Below are positions 18,230-31,600 of a DNA stretch of 33,772 nt, in pieces. The position numbers were made by a program, and so were the translations under genes. Origin of the DNA: Planctomycetaceae bacterium. Lineage in GTDB: Bacteria; Planctomycetota; Planctomycetia; Planctomycetales; Planctomycetaceae. Where the stretch lies: contig PBOJ01000046.1 in NCBI GenBank assembly GCA_002724315.1, positions 1-33,772 of the forward strand, in the 5' to 3' direction. The notes under the pieces are model-generated. The model did not search any database. It had not been told where the DNA came from and saw only the letters and a list, made by a program, of their open reading frames with translations. Position 1 is the stretch's first letter; each line of letters begins with the position of its first letter.

Positions 18230-19645
18230 CTACAACAACTCGCTGATCGGTTCACCGTCGGTCAGGATCGGCACCGGACGACCGGTGTTGTCGAAGAAAT
18301 GGTGTTCGGTGTTCACGCCAAACCGCTGGTACACCGTCGACAGCAGGCAATTGCTGTTCATCACCCGCCGTACAGGATCCTCACCCCGCGAGTTGGTCGC
18401 ACCGACGACCTGCCCCATCTTCAATCCTCCCCCGGAGAGGAAGATGCTCATCGACCGGGCCCAGTGGTCGCGTCCGGGCCGCTTGGTTGCCTTGTCCTGG
18501 TGTCGGATCTTCGGCGTGCGGCCAAACTCGCCGCAGAAGATGAACAGGACCTTCTCGTTCAGACCCCGGTCGTAGAGGTCGTTGATCAGCGCAGGAACCG
18601 CCTGGTCAAAGACCGGCATCCGCTCGCGGTAGGCCTTGAAGATGTCAGCGTTGACGCTGTGGTCGTCCCAGTTGCTGGTCCGACCACTCTCCTTCTTCAA
18701 GCGGAAAGTCGCCTGCATCTGGACAAACCGTGCACCGTGCTCGACCAGGCGACGTGACAACAGCAAGCTGCGCCCCCAGTGCGTCTTGCCGTACCGCTGG
18801 TGGACACTTTCGGGTTCCTTCGTCAGGTCGAATGCCCGTGCGGTCCGGGGACTGGTCAACATCGCCACCGCCCGCCGACGGAATTTGTCCAGCGCTTCCA
18901 TCGACCCCGACCGGTCGAGTTCGCGACGGAACACGTCAAATTCCGACAGCAGCGAGTTCCGCTTGCGGAGTGACGTCAAAGCAGTTTCTCGAGCCGACAG
19001 CTGGCCGTCCTTGGCACCGAACAGCGGGACCGGATCGTAACGATTGGCTCCGCTGGAGGTGATCGACTTGGCGTTGGGCATGAACGCCGAATAGGCCGCC
19101 CCAAGGTAAGCCGGACCGCCGCCGTAGAATTTCGTGTTGGCCACGAACAACGGAATGTCGTCGACCTGGTCCTCCAACTGCTTGGCCACTACCGAACCCA
19201 GTTCGGGGTACTCGGCGTCGGCCGGATTGGCGGCCTTGGGCGTGTAGCCGCTGAGGAACCGACAGGTGCCACCGGAGTGTTCATTGCGGTTGTGGAACAG
19301 GCTGCGGACGACCGAGTATTTCTCGCCCATCTTCGCCAGGTTTGGCAGCAACTCGCAGATGTCCATCCCCGGAACGTTGGTCTGTATCGGCCGGAATTCC
19401 CCTCGGTACTCCGCCGGGGCCTCCGGCTTCATGTCGAAGGTTTCCAGATGGCTCGGACCGCCGTTGGCCCAGAAGAGAATGACCGAGAAGTCCTTGTCGA
19501 GTGCTTCACCGGCGGCCTCGGCTGCCAGCAAACCGGCCAGGTCAGGCGAAAGTCCGCTCGACAGTGCTCCCAACGACAGGCCGCCGATCTTCAGGAAGCT
19601 GCGACGGTCGATCGGGCCACGACAATGGGCGGAGTTTTGAATCAT
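18230..19645 (-). CDS. DUF1501 family protein with Tat signal
   Basis: The product is 471 aa. The N-terminus IDRRSFLKIGGLSLGALSSGLSPDLAGLLAAEAAG is a twin-arginine signal, so the protein is exported folded. The mature part has the DUF1501 pattern: VILFWANGGPSHLETFDMKPEAPAEYRG, NVPGMDICELLPNLAKMGEKYSVVRSLFHNRNEHSGG, and FCGEFGRTPKIRHQDKATKRPGRDHWARSMSIFLSGGGLKMGQVVGATNSRGE near the end. DUF1501 belongs to the alkaline-phosphatase/sulfatase-like fold group, but no enzymatic activity is established. It starts 25 nt after the DUF1549/DUF1553 gene; this pairing is characteristic of Planctomycetota and is thought to be part of a secreted cytochrome-linked system. It ends 18 nt from the convergent selenoprotein candidate. 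Confidence 0.95.
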   Translation of the reverse strand: MIQNSAHCRGPIDRRSFLKIGGLSLGALSSGLSPDLAGLLAAEAAGEALDKDFSVILFWANGGPSHLETFDMKPEAPAEYRGEFRPIQTNVPGMDICELLPNLAKMGEKYSVVRSLFHNRNEHSGGTCRFLSGYTPKAANPADAEYPELGSVVAKQLEDQVDDIPLFVANTKFYGGGPAYLGAAYSAFMPNAKSITSSGANRYDPVPLFGAKDGQLSARETALTSLRKRNSLLSEFDVFRRELDRSGSMEALDKFRRRAVAMLTSPRTARAFDLTKEPESVHQRYGKTHWGRSLLLSRRLVEHGARFVQMQATFRLKKESGRTSNWDDHSVNADIFKAYRERMPVFDQAVPALINDLYDRGLNEKVLFIFCGEFGRTPKIRHQDKATKRPGRDHWARSMSIFLSGGGLKMGQVVGATNSRGEDPVRRVMNSNCLLSTVYQRFGVNTEHHFFDNTGRPVPILTDGEPISELL

Positions 19646-22600
19646 GCGGAAAGTCCCAACCGGCTTGCGGCTAGTGATTGTACTGGAATTCCTTGGTGTT
19701 GATCAGCGCCCACATCAGATTGCTGTAGGCAGTCTTGGGATCGGACTCCGAGGCGACGTACTTGACCGCCTTTTCGACTTCGATGGAGGTTGCCGGTCGC
19801 GAAAGGGCAACCAGGAACAACCGGCGAATCCGCTCGGCGTGATCCCCGTCGGCAGTGGCCAGTGCCGTGGCGGTACTCTTGGCGTCAAAGATCTTCCCCA
19901 GAAGGAAACTGTCATTGAGGGAGAACAGGGATTGGGACAGGCTCGGTGCCGCCGTCCGCTCGCACTCGCAGGCACTTTCCCGAGGTGGACGTCCGAAGAG
20001 CTTGAGGAACTGGTTCGAGTAGTTCTCGTCGGGCAACTGCATGGCACGGGTCCCGACGGGCAGTCCCCCATAGGCCGTGGGCCGGGAGGTGACCTGGTCG
20101 ATCGAATCGAGCAGCATCTCGGCCGAGAGTCGTTGCGGGTAGAACCGCGAGTGCCCCTGTGTCTCGTCAAGATTGTCGACATTGGCCGAGGAGTCGAGCT
20201 GATAGGTCGTGCTGGTGGTGATCAACTCGAGAACCCGCCGCATGTTGAACCCGCTGTCGACAAACTCATTGGCCAGGGCATCAAGCAGTTGCGGGTTGGT
20301 GGCCGGGTTGGTCACCCGCATGTCGTCGATCGGTTCAACCAGTCCACGTCCGAAACAGTGGGCCCACATCCGATTGACGAACGCTCGAGCAAAATACGGG
20401 TTCTTGCGCGTTGCCATCCAGTCGACCAGCCGGTGCCTGGGATCGGCGTAAGGCGGCACGTCCAGGTCCGGAGCCCCCAGCCCGTGCGGTTTGACAACTT
20501 CGCCGGTGATCGGGTGCTTGACGCTGCCGGTGGCCTTGATGAACACCGTTTCGTTGGCCCGCCGCTCGGCCACGCCGATCCCCTCGCGACGGGCGACACG
20601 GGTGAAGAAAGCGGCCAGCCCGTAGTAGTCTCGCTGCGTGAAATTCTCGAAGGGATGATGGTGGCATCGGGCACAACCGATGCGGAGTCCGAGGAAGACC
20701 TGTGCGGTGTCGTCGACGTAGCGATCCAGGTAGCGGACCTCCGCATACCACTGCACCGGCGGTGAGACGCTGACATTTCCGGTGGCTGTCAGGATCGACC
20801 GCACAAAGCGGTCGAACGGCATTCCTGAAGCGATCGCGTTCCGGATCCAGCGGTGGAAGGTGATCGTCCCCGGAATCCGGTTCTTCTGGCCGCGTCGCTT
20901 GTTCCTCAACAGCGCCGACCACTTCTGGGCGAACGTGTCGGCATAATCGGGTGAGGCGAGCAGCCGACGGACCAGCTTCGCCCGTTTTCCGGGGGAGCCA
21001 TCAGCCAGGAAGGCCTCGATGTCGTCGGGCCGTGGAATCCGACCGGCCAGATGCAGCGTCACGCGTCTCAGGAATTTCGCGTCGTCACACACCGGCGAGG
21101 GCGCGACGCCGAGTGTCTTGAGTTTCCGCTGGACATGGTGATCGACCAGGTTGGCGATCGGAAACTCCGGCCAGCTCGCCCTGGGAGTCTCCAGCGGCAC
21201 CGTCAGCCGCGATACCGCGACGCGGCCCTGCAGCAAGGCAATCACGGCTGTCTGACCGGTCCGCTTGCCCGCTGTCGCCAGTCCGGCCCCGTCGATCTCG
21301 ACCAGGCTCGAATCGTTGGTTCGCAGTTCAACCACCCTGCTGACGTCTCGCCGGGTCCCGTCGTCGTAGACGGCGGTCACGACCAGTTGTTGCGAGTGTC
21401 CGGACCGAACCGTCGCCTCACTCGGAAACACCTCGATCCGCTGCAACCTCGCAACGTCCACCTCGCCCCACCCGGCTCCCTCCCGCACCCATCGGCTCAC
21501 CAGTCGATAGGCATCCGAGTCAACCGACATTCGGCGACCGCCACCGTGAGGCATCTGCATGGTCGGCTTCCGCAGCAACAGGGACTGGGCCGGAGCTGCC
21601 GAGAAGATCCGTCGGCCGCGGCCTCCCTGTGTGATCCACTCGAAGTCCCACTCGGGATGATGCCCGAACAGGCTCAAGCGAAAACCACCCCGGCCGTTGG
21701 ACTTGCCGTGGCAACTGCCGCCGTTGCATCCCAGGCGGGTCAGCAACGGATTGATGTCGTTGGTGAAGTCCACCGCCCGGAAGGTCTCACCACTGCGAAC
21801 CGTCACCGGAACTTCCGACCGAACCTTACCGATCGCCACTCGCACCACCGCGGTCCCGCTCCGTAGCGCGATCAGTTCACCGTCGGCTGTGACCTCGACC
21901 ACTCCCGCCGGAACCGCCTCGTAACGTGCCAGCCGTCCCAGGTCCCACCGCGGACCGCCATCGCCCGTCGCGGTCATCCCGGTCACAACCAGTCGCTGCC
22001 GCTCACGGTGACCGGTCAACCGCACCGTGTCCGGATAGACGACGACCCTGTCCAACCCCGACAAGTCGATCGGCTGGCCGTCCTCCGCACGGGAAATCGC
22101 TGGTCCGAAAACCAGCGGGACGACAACCAGCCACATGAACCCCGGTATCCTCATGCCCCCAATGTCGCCGGTGTCCCGACCCGCCGCAAGGCGAGCCGGT
22201 CCTATCGCGGCAACCGCCACGCGACCGACTGGCCTTCCACCACCACCACTTCTCCATCCGGCTCGAGATCCACGATCCGGGTCGTCTCGCCCGATGGCCA
22301 CGAGATGGTCAGTTCCTCGACCCGCGAGGACGATCCCAGGCCGATCACCAGTCCCCGCTGGTTCGACGCCTGGTAGCCGTCTCCGGCGGTCAGTTGATGA
22401 ACAGACCGCACCGAACCGCTCCGCACGGTCACCTCGGCACCGATCGCGTCTCGGGCCGACCGCCGGGCCACCAGCCGAATCGCCAGCCAGTGCCCCGCCG
22501 CCTCGGTGCGGTTGGCCAGAACGGCGGAGGGGTCATCGAGATGGCTGACGGCGAAATCCGGACGCCCATCACGATCGAAGTCACCGCGTGCCAGCCCGCG

Positions 22601-25600
22601 TCCCAACAACGGCTTCCCGAAATAGTCACCCAGGGACTCCGAGTCGATCTCGACAAACCGTCCTCCTCCCCTGTTGTGCATCAACTGGGGCCGCATCCGA
22701 TACGACTGCCCCAGCTTCGAGAGGTCGTCGACGTGGCCATTGGCCACGACCAGGTCAAGTCGCCCATCGAGATCGGCGTCGAGAAACTGCGTTCCGAATC
22801 CGAGCATCTTCCAACCGGGTTCTCGCAACCCGGCGATCCGGGTGACATCGCTGAAGTGGCCGCCTTCTCCCTGGCGATACAACACGTTCGACTCGGCGTA
22901 GAAATTGGTGATGAACAGATCGAGCCGCCCGTCGCCGTCCGCATCGCCGGCGGCCACCCCCATGCAGGCCTGCGGCCGACCGTCACGGTCGTAAGCCACA
23001 CCCCGCAGCAACGCCTCATCACGAGCCCCCTTTTCGCCGGCCGCGAAAAAGAAGTTGGCCACGGCGTCATTGGCAACGAACAAGCCGAGCCCCGGCCGCG
23101 AAGCGGGTGTGGACGCGCCACGGTACCGTGCTGCGACAATCCCCAGCCCCTTCCCGTTGCCGTTGACGAATCCACCAACCGATGTGGCGTCGACGAATCC
23201 TCCCTCTCCATCCCCTCTCCAGAACCGATCCTGCGCCCCATCAAATTCGTTCGGGTGGCAGGCAAATGGAACGCCCTGCGTCCGGCAGATCTTGGTGAAA
23301 ACACCCGGGCCGGAGAGGTAGTTGACGTCGTAGAGATCAACGTGGCCGTCTCCGTCGATATCGGCCACGACGCAACTTGTGGTCCACGGCCCCGACGATG
23401 CGTTACCCCCGATTGGCCATTCGTCGAACGTTCCGTCACCGTTGTTGCGGTACAACCGGTTGTCGCCGATGTTGGCAACGTAAAGATCGGGCCACCCATC
23501 GTGGTCAATGTCGCCCACGGCAACGCCCTGGCTGAAGCGTTCGTCGCCCAGGCCCGCCGAGCGTGTGACGTCGCCGAATGTCCCGTCGCCGTTATTGCGG
23601 TACAACCGATCCAGAAACACTTGCTTTGGGTCCGGATCGGTTTCCAACCGATCCATCGGCCAGCGACAGCCCTGTGTGAAATAGAGGTCGGGCCATCCGT
23701 CGCGGTCAAAATCCAGCACGGCGACACCACCGCCGGTGTTCTCGAACATCCGGGCCCCCGGCGTGGCCGTATCCGGACTCTGGAAGTAGTGGAAGTCGAT
23801 CCCGGCCTTCTTCGTGACGTCCTCGAACCGGATCCGTCCCGGTTCAGCCAGTCCGGACTCGCCGGGCAACTCGGTCCGACCAACGAGTTGTTTCCAGTCG
23901 GGAAGCGAGAGACCTGAAAGATCGATCCGAAGGGCGGGTTGGGCCGAGTCCACGGTCTGCTCGAGCGGATCGACCTGGCGTCGGCCAGAGGGAACACTCA
24001 ACCAGCGTCGCGCCCATCCCAGTGACTGGTTCCGGGAGATCGCCACACGGGCCCAGTGGCGGGCTTCGACCACTCGGCCCAGTTCCTGCAGTTGCTCAAC
24101 CATGTCCTTCCACAGTGCGGCATCCCGTTCGGTGAAGCTGGCCTGCAGCCGGACCTCGACATGCTCGAGAATCCGGACCAGTTGCTCGAGCTGCTTCGCC
24201 CGGTCCAGGAACACCTTCGCATCGTCATCCCGCCCCAGCGACTTCAGACACTGCCCCAACAGGTGATTGGCCTGCCTGAGGTTCGGCTGCCTCACCAGGG
24301 CTTCCCACAGGCACCGGGCAGCTTCTCCGATGTGGCCCCGGTGATGGACGTGGAGCCCCCGAGCCAACCAGACCAGCGGATCGGCGTCGGCTTCAGCCGG
24401 CAGACGGTCGTGCCATTCCAGAAAATCGGTGTCGCGGTCCGTTTCGGCCAGAATCAGGCCAAGAATGCGGCCGGCCACTCCGCGGGCCAGCTCGTCGGCC
24501 TCGATCGTCCCACCATCCAGCACCTCGCGGACCAGGGCCTCGGCACGCCCGGTGTCGTTTTCGGCCAGTGCGGCCGCGGCCTGCCCCAGGATCGGCAGCG
24601 GGTCAGCGGGATCAGCCTTGCGACACAGTTCGAGGTACTCCAGCCCCCCGAAGGGACGTTCGATGTCGGCCAGCATGACCAGCAGTTCGGCCTGAGGCGG
24701 TCCCTGTCCACTGACCGCAGCGGCAAGCATCCGCGGCACCGCTTCGTGTCGTCGTGCCGACACGTTGAAGATATGGGCCAGGCCCTCTCCCACCAGCGGA
24801 TGATCTGGCCGGATCGCCTCCAGACGGCGCAGCTGCTCTTCGGCCTTGTTCAGCATCCGGCGATCCAGCAGCACGGCCGCCGTGCCACTGCGGGCTGCCG
24901 CAGCCAGCCGACCCGCCCGGTCTGGCACTCGACCGTAAACCGAAATTGCCCGGTCGTACTCTCGACCCCTCGTGAAGGCATTTCCGGCCAGCACCCAGGC
25001 TTCCCATGCCTCTTTGGCGGTGCCCGGCACTGTTTCGGCCAACCGACCCGCTTCTTCGAACTGCTCTGCTGCCAGAAGTTGCTCGGCACGAGCAAGCTTC
25101 TCGCCGGGCGTTTCGTGGGCCGCCCACCAGCCAGCCACCACGATGACCAACACGACCAGAGCGATCAGCATCGGGCCTCGATTGGTGGCAATCCACGACA
25201 TCGCGTTTTGTTCTTTTTCTGCCGGTCCAGACGTTTTCACCACGTGTTTTCCCTCGTTCCGAGAGAAGACGGTGGGCAAATCGCGTCGATCAAACGTGAT
25301 AATAACCGCTGAATGGGACTTTCCTGAAAAAAGAGGGAACCTGAACCCAAGCCACATCGTCCAAATGGACAGGGATCATTCTGCGCGGGCCAATACCAAT
25401 GAACAGTCAAACACCAAATCATCAGTCCGACGGGGACTCCGAACAGGTCCATCACCCCCGTCCACAAGCCGGCCCGGAGGAACTGCTTTCTTCGTATCTC
25501 GATGGCGAGTTGTCGGCCGATGAGATCGTGGCGGTGGAAGCTCATCTTGAGGTCTCCGAGGAGTCTCGTCGAGCACTCGAGGACCTTCGTTCGCTCTCCA

Positions 25601-28600
25601 ACTACCTCTCGAGCTTCCCGGTGGAACCGATCCCCGAAAGTCCGGTTGTCTCGGCAGCGGCCTCGAAGGACGAAGCCCCCGGCACACCTGCCCGTCGTCT
25701 CCCGCTAATCGCAGCCGCCGTCGCGGCGGCGGTCCTGGTAATTCTCGCCGTGGTTCCTGGCGACCCGGAATCCCGTCCGACGATGGTCGCCAGCCACAAC
25801 GCTTCCACGCCGGAACAGGATCAGCCGTCGGCCGAAGCGGATACTCATCTCGTTCAGCCCGATTCCGCCGACCAACTGGTGGCAGGCAGCGGATTTGGCA
25901 GTGACGAGGTCGCCGGTGGAGGACTGGTCCTCCCCAAGTCACTCGACAAAGCGCAGGTCGGCCAGATTCTCTCGGCGGTCGATTTCTCCGACGGCGACGC
26001 GGTCGTCGTCCGATTGACCGTCGTCGACATCGAGCAAGGTCTCGATTCGCTTCGCCTGCTCCTGCAGAAACACCACATCGCTCGAGCCGACGCGATCGCA
26101 TCGGCGTCAGAGGACCGAATCCGGACGGAACTGCCAGGGGGACAGCAGCCCTCGACGGATCACCTGGTCAGCGTCGTGGTCCAGGCGTCCCCCAAGCAGG
26201 TCTCCGACGCGATGTCCCAATTGCGGCGCGAGGTACAGGCCGAGGTGAAGCTGGCGGGCGTGCTCCGAGTGGCGGCATTGGAGACGGCCCCGGGCGGGCG
26301 CCGCGCGTTGAGTCGACTCAACACCTACGGCAATGACATCACACGATCGCCCCGGATCGTGGCCAAAGCTGCGGCCAATCGCCGGTCAACGCCAACGGAA
26401 AAAAAACGGGCACCGAAAGCCAGGCCCGTGGCTGCGGTTCGAGACGCTTCAGCGCTGGCATCAGCCCAGGTGCGATTGGATCTGCCGGACCGGTTGATGC
26501 AGAAAGTTCACCGGACAAAGGTCGACACCAAGCGTTCGGAAACCAGAGGACGTGAACAGGCCGACCGTCGGATGCAGGTCGTCTTCGTGCTGGTCACTCC
26601 ACCGCAGCCGGCAACGCGCCCGGGATCCGAACCCGACGGTGCCGCGTAGCCGCTAGTCGTCGAACGGAATCGGCCACAGCAGCCCTGCGGTGAATCCACC
26701 GTCGACCCGGACCACCTGCCCGGTCATGAACGCCGAAGCATCGGCAGCCAGGAACACGGCTGCCCCCACCAGGTCCTCGACCTCGCCCAGCCGCTTCAAC
26801 GGGGTGTTCCCCAGGCCCCACTCCTGCATCGTCGGATCCGACCACAGCTTGCGGGTCAGATCGGTCAGGATGAACCCCGGAGCAATCGTGTTGACCCGCA
26901 CACCATGTTCCCCCCACTCGGTGGCCAGTGACCGGGTCATCATCACCAGGCCGGCCTTGCTCATCGCGTAGGGAGCCACGCCCTTCAACGGTGCGTAGGT
27001 GTTCAACGAATCGACGTTGATGATCGTTCCCGATTCCTGGGCGATCATCTGTTTGCCAACGGCCTGTGCAGCCAGGAACGCTCCCTTGAGATTGATGTCC
27101 AGGATGAAGTCGTAGTCCTCTTCGGTCACCGTCTCGACACGCTTGCGACGATTGACCCCGGCCACATTCAGCAGCACGTCGATCCGCCCGAATTCGCCAA
27201 TCACCTGCTCGACCAGATCGTTGATCTGGCCCGGTACCGCCACGTCACAGACAATTCCCCGCACCGGGGTGTCCGTCTCGTCGCTGATCTCGGCCACGGT
27301 CGCCTCGAGCGTCTCGGCGTTTCGCCCGGTGAGAACCACCGGCGCCCCACGTCGAGCAAACCCGGCAGCCATCTCCTTGCCGATTCCCCGGCTGCCTCCC
27401 GACACGATGGTGACACGGTCGGAGACGGAGAACAGTGGGTCGGTGGCAGGCGATTCGGTCATCGTGTCGGTCTCGAGTCAAAGGGCTGGTGCAGGAGAGG
27501 CCGGAGTGAAGGGCTGACGGGAAACCTCGCCGTCAGTCCGATCGGTTTTTTTGACGCGGTCGAGCTGACGACGGTATGCTGTCGTCGCCGCTGAGGTCAA
27601 GCAGCCACGCCCGAGGAGAGGGAGCCCGACCAGATGCGATTGACCGACTGGCTGAGGACACTGCGACACCAATTGCCCTGGCCACCCGTGTCCGAACCCG
27701 TCCCGTTCCAGGTCGCCCCGAATCGACGCCAGTACCCTTGCGGGCGCATCTCCGAAGGATTCTCTCAGCGCAACGCTCCCCGCCGTCCTTTCGTTCCCAC
27801 ACGAAGAGTCCCTGTCGGAATCCGCCGCGAGCCACCGCCTCGGCCCGTTTCCTGATCGTCCCGGCTGCCCCGATGCCGGCCGGATCAGTCCTGCGGCACG
27901 TAGGGCAACAATCCCATGAAACGGGCACGCAGAACCGCTCGACGAACCGCCCGCTGGTATTTCGCACAGCATCCAGTACGTCGTCGGGAGAGCATGTGAC
28001 CGTTGCGATTGACCATCGAACGCAACATCTTCACGTCCTTGAAGTCAACGTAAACGGGGCGGGGTGAGTTGTCACAACCGTCAGGGCAGAAACGGCACTT
28101 GAGTTTGCGTTGCTGCCGGGCCTTCCGCTTGCGGGCCTTGCGGATCTCGGCGCGGGACCTGGTTCGAGCCATCTGTATCGATTCCTTGCTACGTGCCAGC
28201 CGTGGATCGACCCCGGGTTCCAGGATCGACGCGAATCGTCGTTTCGAAGCCAAACGGCCCAGAGGACGAGTCGCGGACTGAGGGAATCGGCCATTATGAA
28301 GACCGCCACCCGGGCTTTCAACCATCACCGGCAATCGACGGTCCCCCACCCCCCTGGACGGACCAAACCCGGCTCACCAGTATTCCCACCAGCACTCCGA
28401 TCGCCGCCCCGGCCACGTCGGCCGCCCAGTCTTTCCACTCGGCCGTACGGTGTAGCGCCGGGACCATCTGGGTCACCTCGTCGAGGGCTCCATAGACCAC
28501 CGCGACCGCCCACAGCAGAACCGCGTCGCGACGACTCACCGGACGTACAACCGCAATGCCCTGGACCAGGAGTACTGCCAGGCCGAGATAGGCCACCAGG

Positions 28601-31600
28601 TGCAACCAGGTGTCACTGACCTGGACCGGGACGACCGCCGGCGGATTGGGAACGTGTGTCGCCACGCACATCGACACCCAGTAACCGGCCAGCCCCAGTC
28701 GCACCGGGACAACCGCCCACGTTGAGCGACCGGGGGGAGAGTTGTCCGCCATCACTCGCCCTCTCCATCGACGCACAACCGGACAGGCTATTCCTCAACC
28801 TGGTAAGGCGTCTCGAGCCGGAACTCGGGATGGCTCTCGAGATAGGCCGCAATCCGATCGGTTCTCGAAAACGCTTCGGGCAGAAAGTCCAGCGCCTGCT
28901 GCAACCGCTCGTTTGGCTCGGCACAACTGAACCTCAGGAACCCCGCCCCGGCCTCGCCGAAACACTCGCCTCCCAGGCAGGCGATTCCGAAGTCGTCATC
29001 AGCCCCCTCCAACAGGTACATGGCCAACCCGTGACTCCGGATCCCCAGCCGGTTGCAGACGGGCATCACGTTGGGAAAGACGTAGAAGGTGGCGGTGGGA
29101 TCCAGCGAATGGATGCCGTCGATGGCGTTGAGACCATCGGTGAGCAACACGACCTTGTCACGGAACTCACCCATCACCCGGTCCCGTTCCTGGTGATCGT
29201 TGCCCAGCGCCGCGGCACCGGCCAGTTGAACCAGGGGTGGAGTGCACGAAAGCGAGGTGTTGATCATCTTGCCGACCGAGTCGGCAATGCGTTCGGAAGT
29301 GACCGCAAATCCCAACCGCCAGCCGCTCATGCTGTACGACTTGCTGAAGGTGTAGGCCGCAACGCACTGGTCCATCATGCCGGGTTGTTCCAGCAACGAG
29401 TGGTGCCGTCCCTCCCAGACCATGTGGCAATAGGGCTCGTCGGAGAAGACCGCGATCTCCTTGCCTCGCACCAGGTCGGCAATCGCCACCAGATCCTCCT
29501 CGGTCGTCACGCCCCCGGTGGGATTCTGGGGGGAGTTGAGAAAAATGGCCTTGGGCTGAGGATCGTCAGCCAGGAATCGTTCAATCGCGGACACTTCGGG
29601 CCGGAAACCGTTGGACTGCCTCAACGGGGTCAACACCGCGCGAGCACCGCGGCGTTCGATATTGGGAATGTAGGTCGGAAAGAACGGGCTGAAGACCAGC
29701 ACACCGTCACCGGGGTCCAGGAAAGCCTCGCAGAAGAACTGTTCGAAGACCTTCGCTCCCGGTCCGGCCACGACGTTTCCGGCAACCGCGGGAATGTTGA
29801 ACTCGTCGGAGACGAACTTCGCGGCCGCCTCTCGGAATTCGGGGATCCCCGGCGAGGGGCAGTAGTGAGACTGGTTGTCTTCGATCGCAACCACGCCGGC
29901 CGACTTGGCCGAGGCGGTGCTGTCGAACGGGCTGTCACCGATCTCGAGTTCGACGACATCCTTCCCTGCAGCCTTCAACTGTTTGGCCACCGCCAACACG
30001 GTGAACGCGGTTTCAACGGACAGGGTTTGGGCAAACTGACTGAGAGCAACGGCCACGTCGACGTCTCCCTCCAATGGATCCACTCGTCCCCGGGGACCAC
30101 CCCGCGGGGTCACTTCGTCGCAATCGTCTGCGCCAACGGACGCAGAATCTGCTCGGTCACGAACGCGTCCAGCAACTCTTCGCACTGGGTCCGCAACGCC
30201 ACGAGCGTGTCTTCAAACGAGGCGTCAGCCTCCAGGCTCCCGTACTGTCGAACGGTGAAATACACGCTGATCAACTCCTCGGGAAAATCGCCCTTCCGGA
30301 CCTGGTAGGCATTCGTCCGGGTTTCGATCATCAACCTCGCCTGGCGGCGGCAGGTCTCGTCGAGACTCAACGTGATGGCCGGCTCGTAGTTGAGCACCTC
30401 CGAACCGGACATCTCCATCAGTCCTTCCAGTGCGTTCATCGTCCCCAGCGCTTCGGCCACCAACACGTCGTGGTTCCCGCTGTAGGCAAAGTCGAAGCCC
30501 ATCATGTAATCGAGTGCTTCGCAGTCCAGCGGGCTGACCGACAGCATGTACGGCACCTGCTGAAGCACCAGCAGGTGCTGTTCGAGCGACGCGTCGAGAT
30601 CGTCGGGATTGACGTGCCCGCTGTTGATCCGCCGGGGCTCGATCGACAACCACCGTTGCTGGCCCTGGTCCTTGTCCTCTTCGAGCACGAAATCGCCATT
30701 GTCGCGAGTGTAAAAGTTGCGCATTGACGGATACGACTTCTGCACCCGCTCCAGGAACCCGAGTACCGTCTCCCGGTTGTTCGGGAGAGCCATCTCGGTG
30801 TTCAGGTTCATGTTGCTGTAGTAGTCGTCCGCCAGCGAGCTGTAGGCGTTCATGACCGAGAGAAGCCTTGAAGGAGAAAACCGCGGCCAGGTCACCGATC
30901 GGCAACCCTGATGGAGGTGTTCGCAGGCCGCAAGACCTCTATTGTATAGCCCGTCGCTGTGACGGTCAAAGACCCCAAGATCCCGTGTCCGACATTCATG
31001 AACGGCGATGCCCCCCCCCTGCTGCTGTCGGTCTTCCCCACGTCTCTGGGCTGGTTCGGGCTGCTTGGTGACGGCCAATCTGTCCACGGTGTCCAGATCG
31101 GTCACCCCTCGGCAGCGTCCGTCAGACGACGGATCCGGTCGGATTCGACCCGGGAATCTGATTGGGATCCGGAGCTGAGATCTCGGCTGGAGGATTTCGC
31201 GGCGGGGCAGGCGATCGACTTCGATGACGTCGAACTGGCCCTCCCACCGCTGACGAATTTCCGATTCCTGGTGATGAAGCACGTCCGCCAGGTCGGTTAC
31301 GGCCAGACGACCAGCTACGGTGAGGTCGCTCGGAAGATCGGGCGACCCGGTGCCGCCCGAGCCGTGGGCACCGCGATGGCCAACAACACCGTCCCGATCC
31401 TGATTCCCTGTCATCGTGTGATTGCCGCCTCGGGACGACTTGGCGGTTTCTCGGCACCCCGAGGCACGCGGTTGAAGCAGCGTCTGCTCGACCTGGAAGC
31501 CAACGCGATCTCGTAGAGCCAGGCTGATCGGGGCGGTGGCGACATGTCGGATCCAGCGATACAATCCCTACGCGATCTCGTCAGCCAAGGCCCCAGTCGA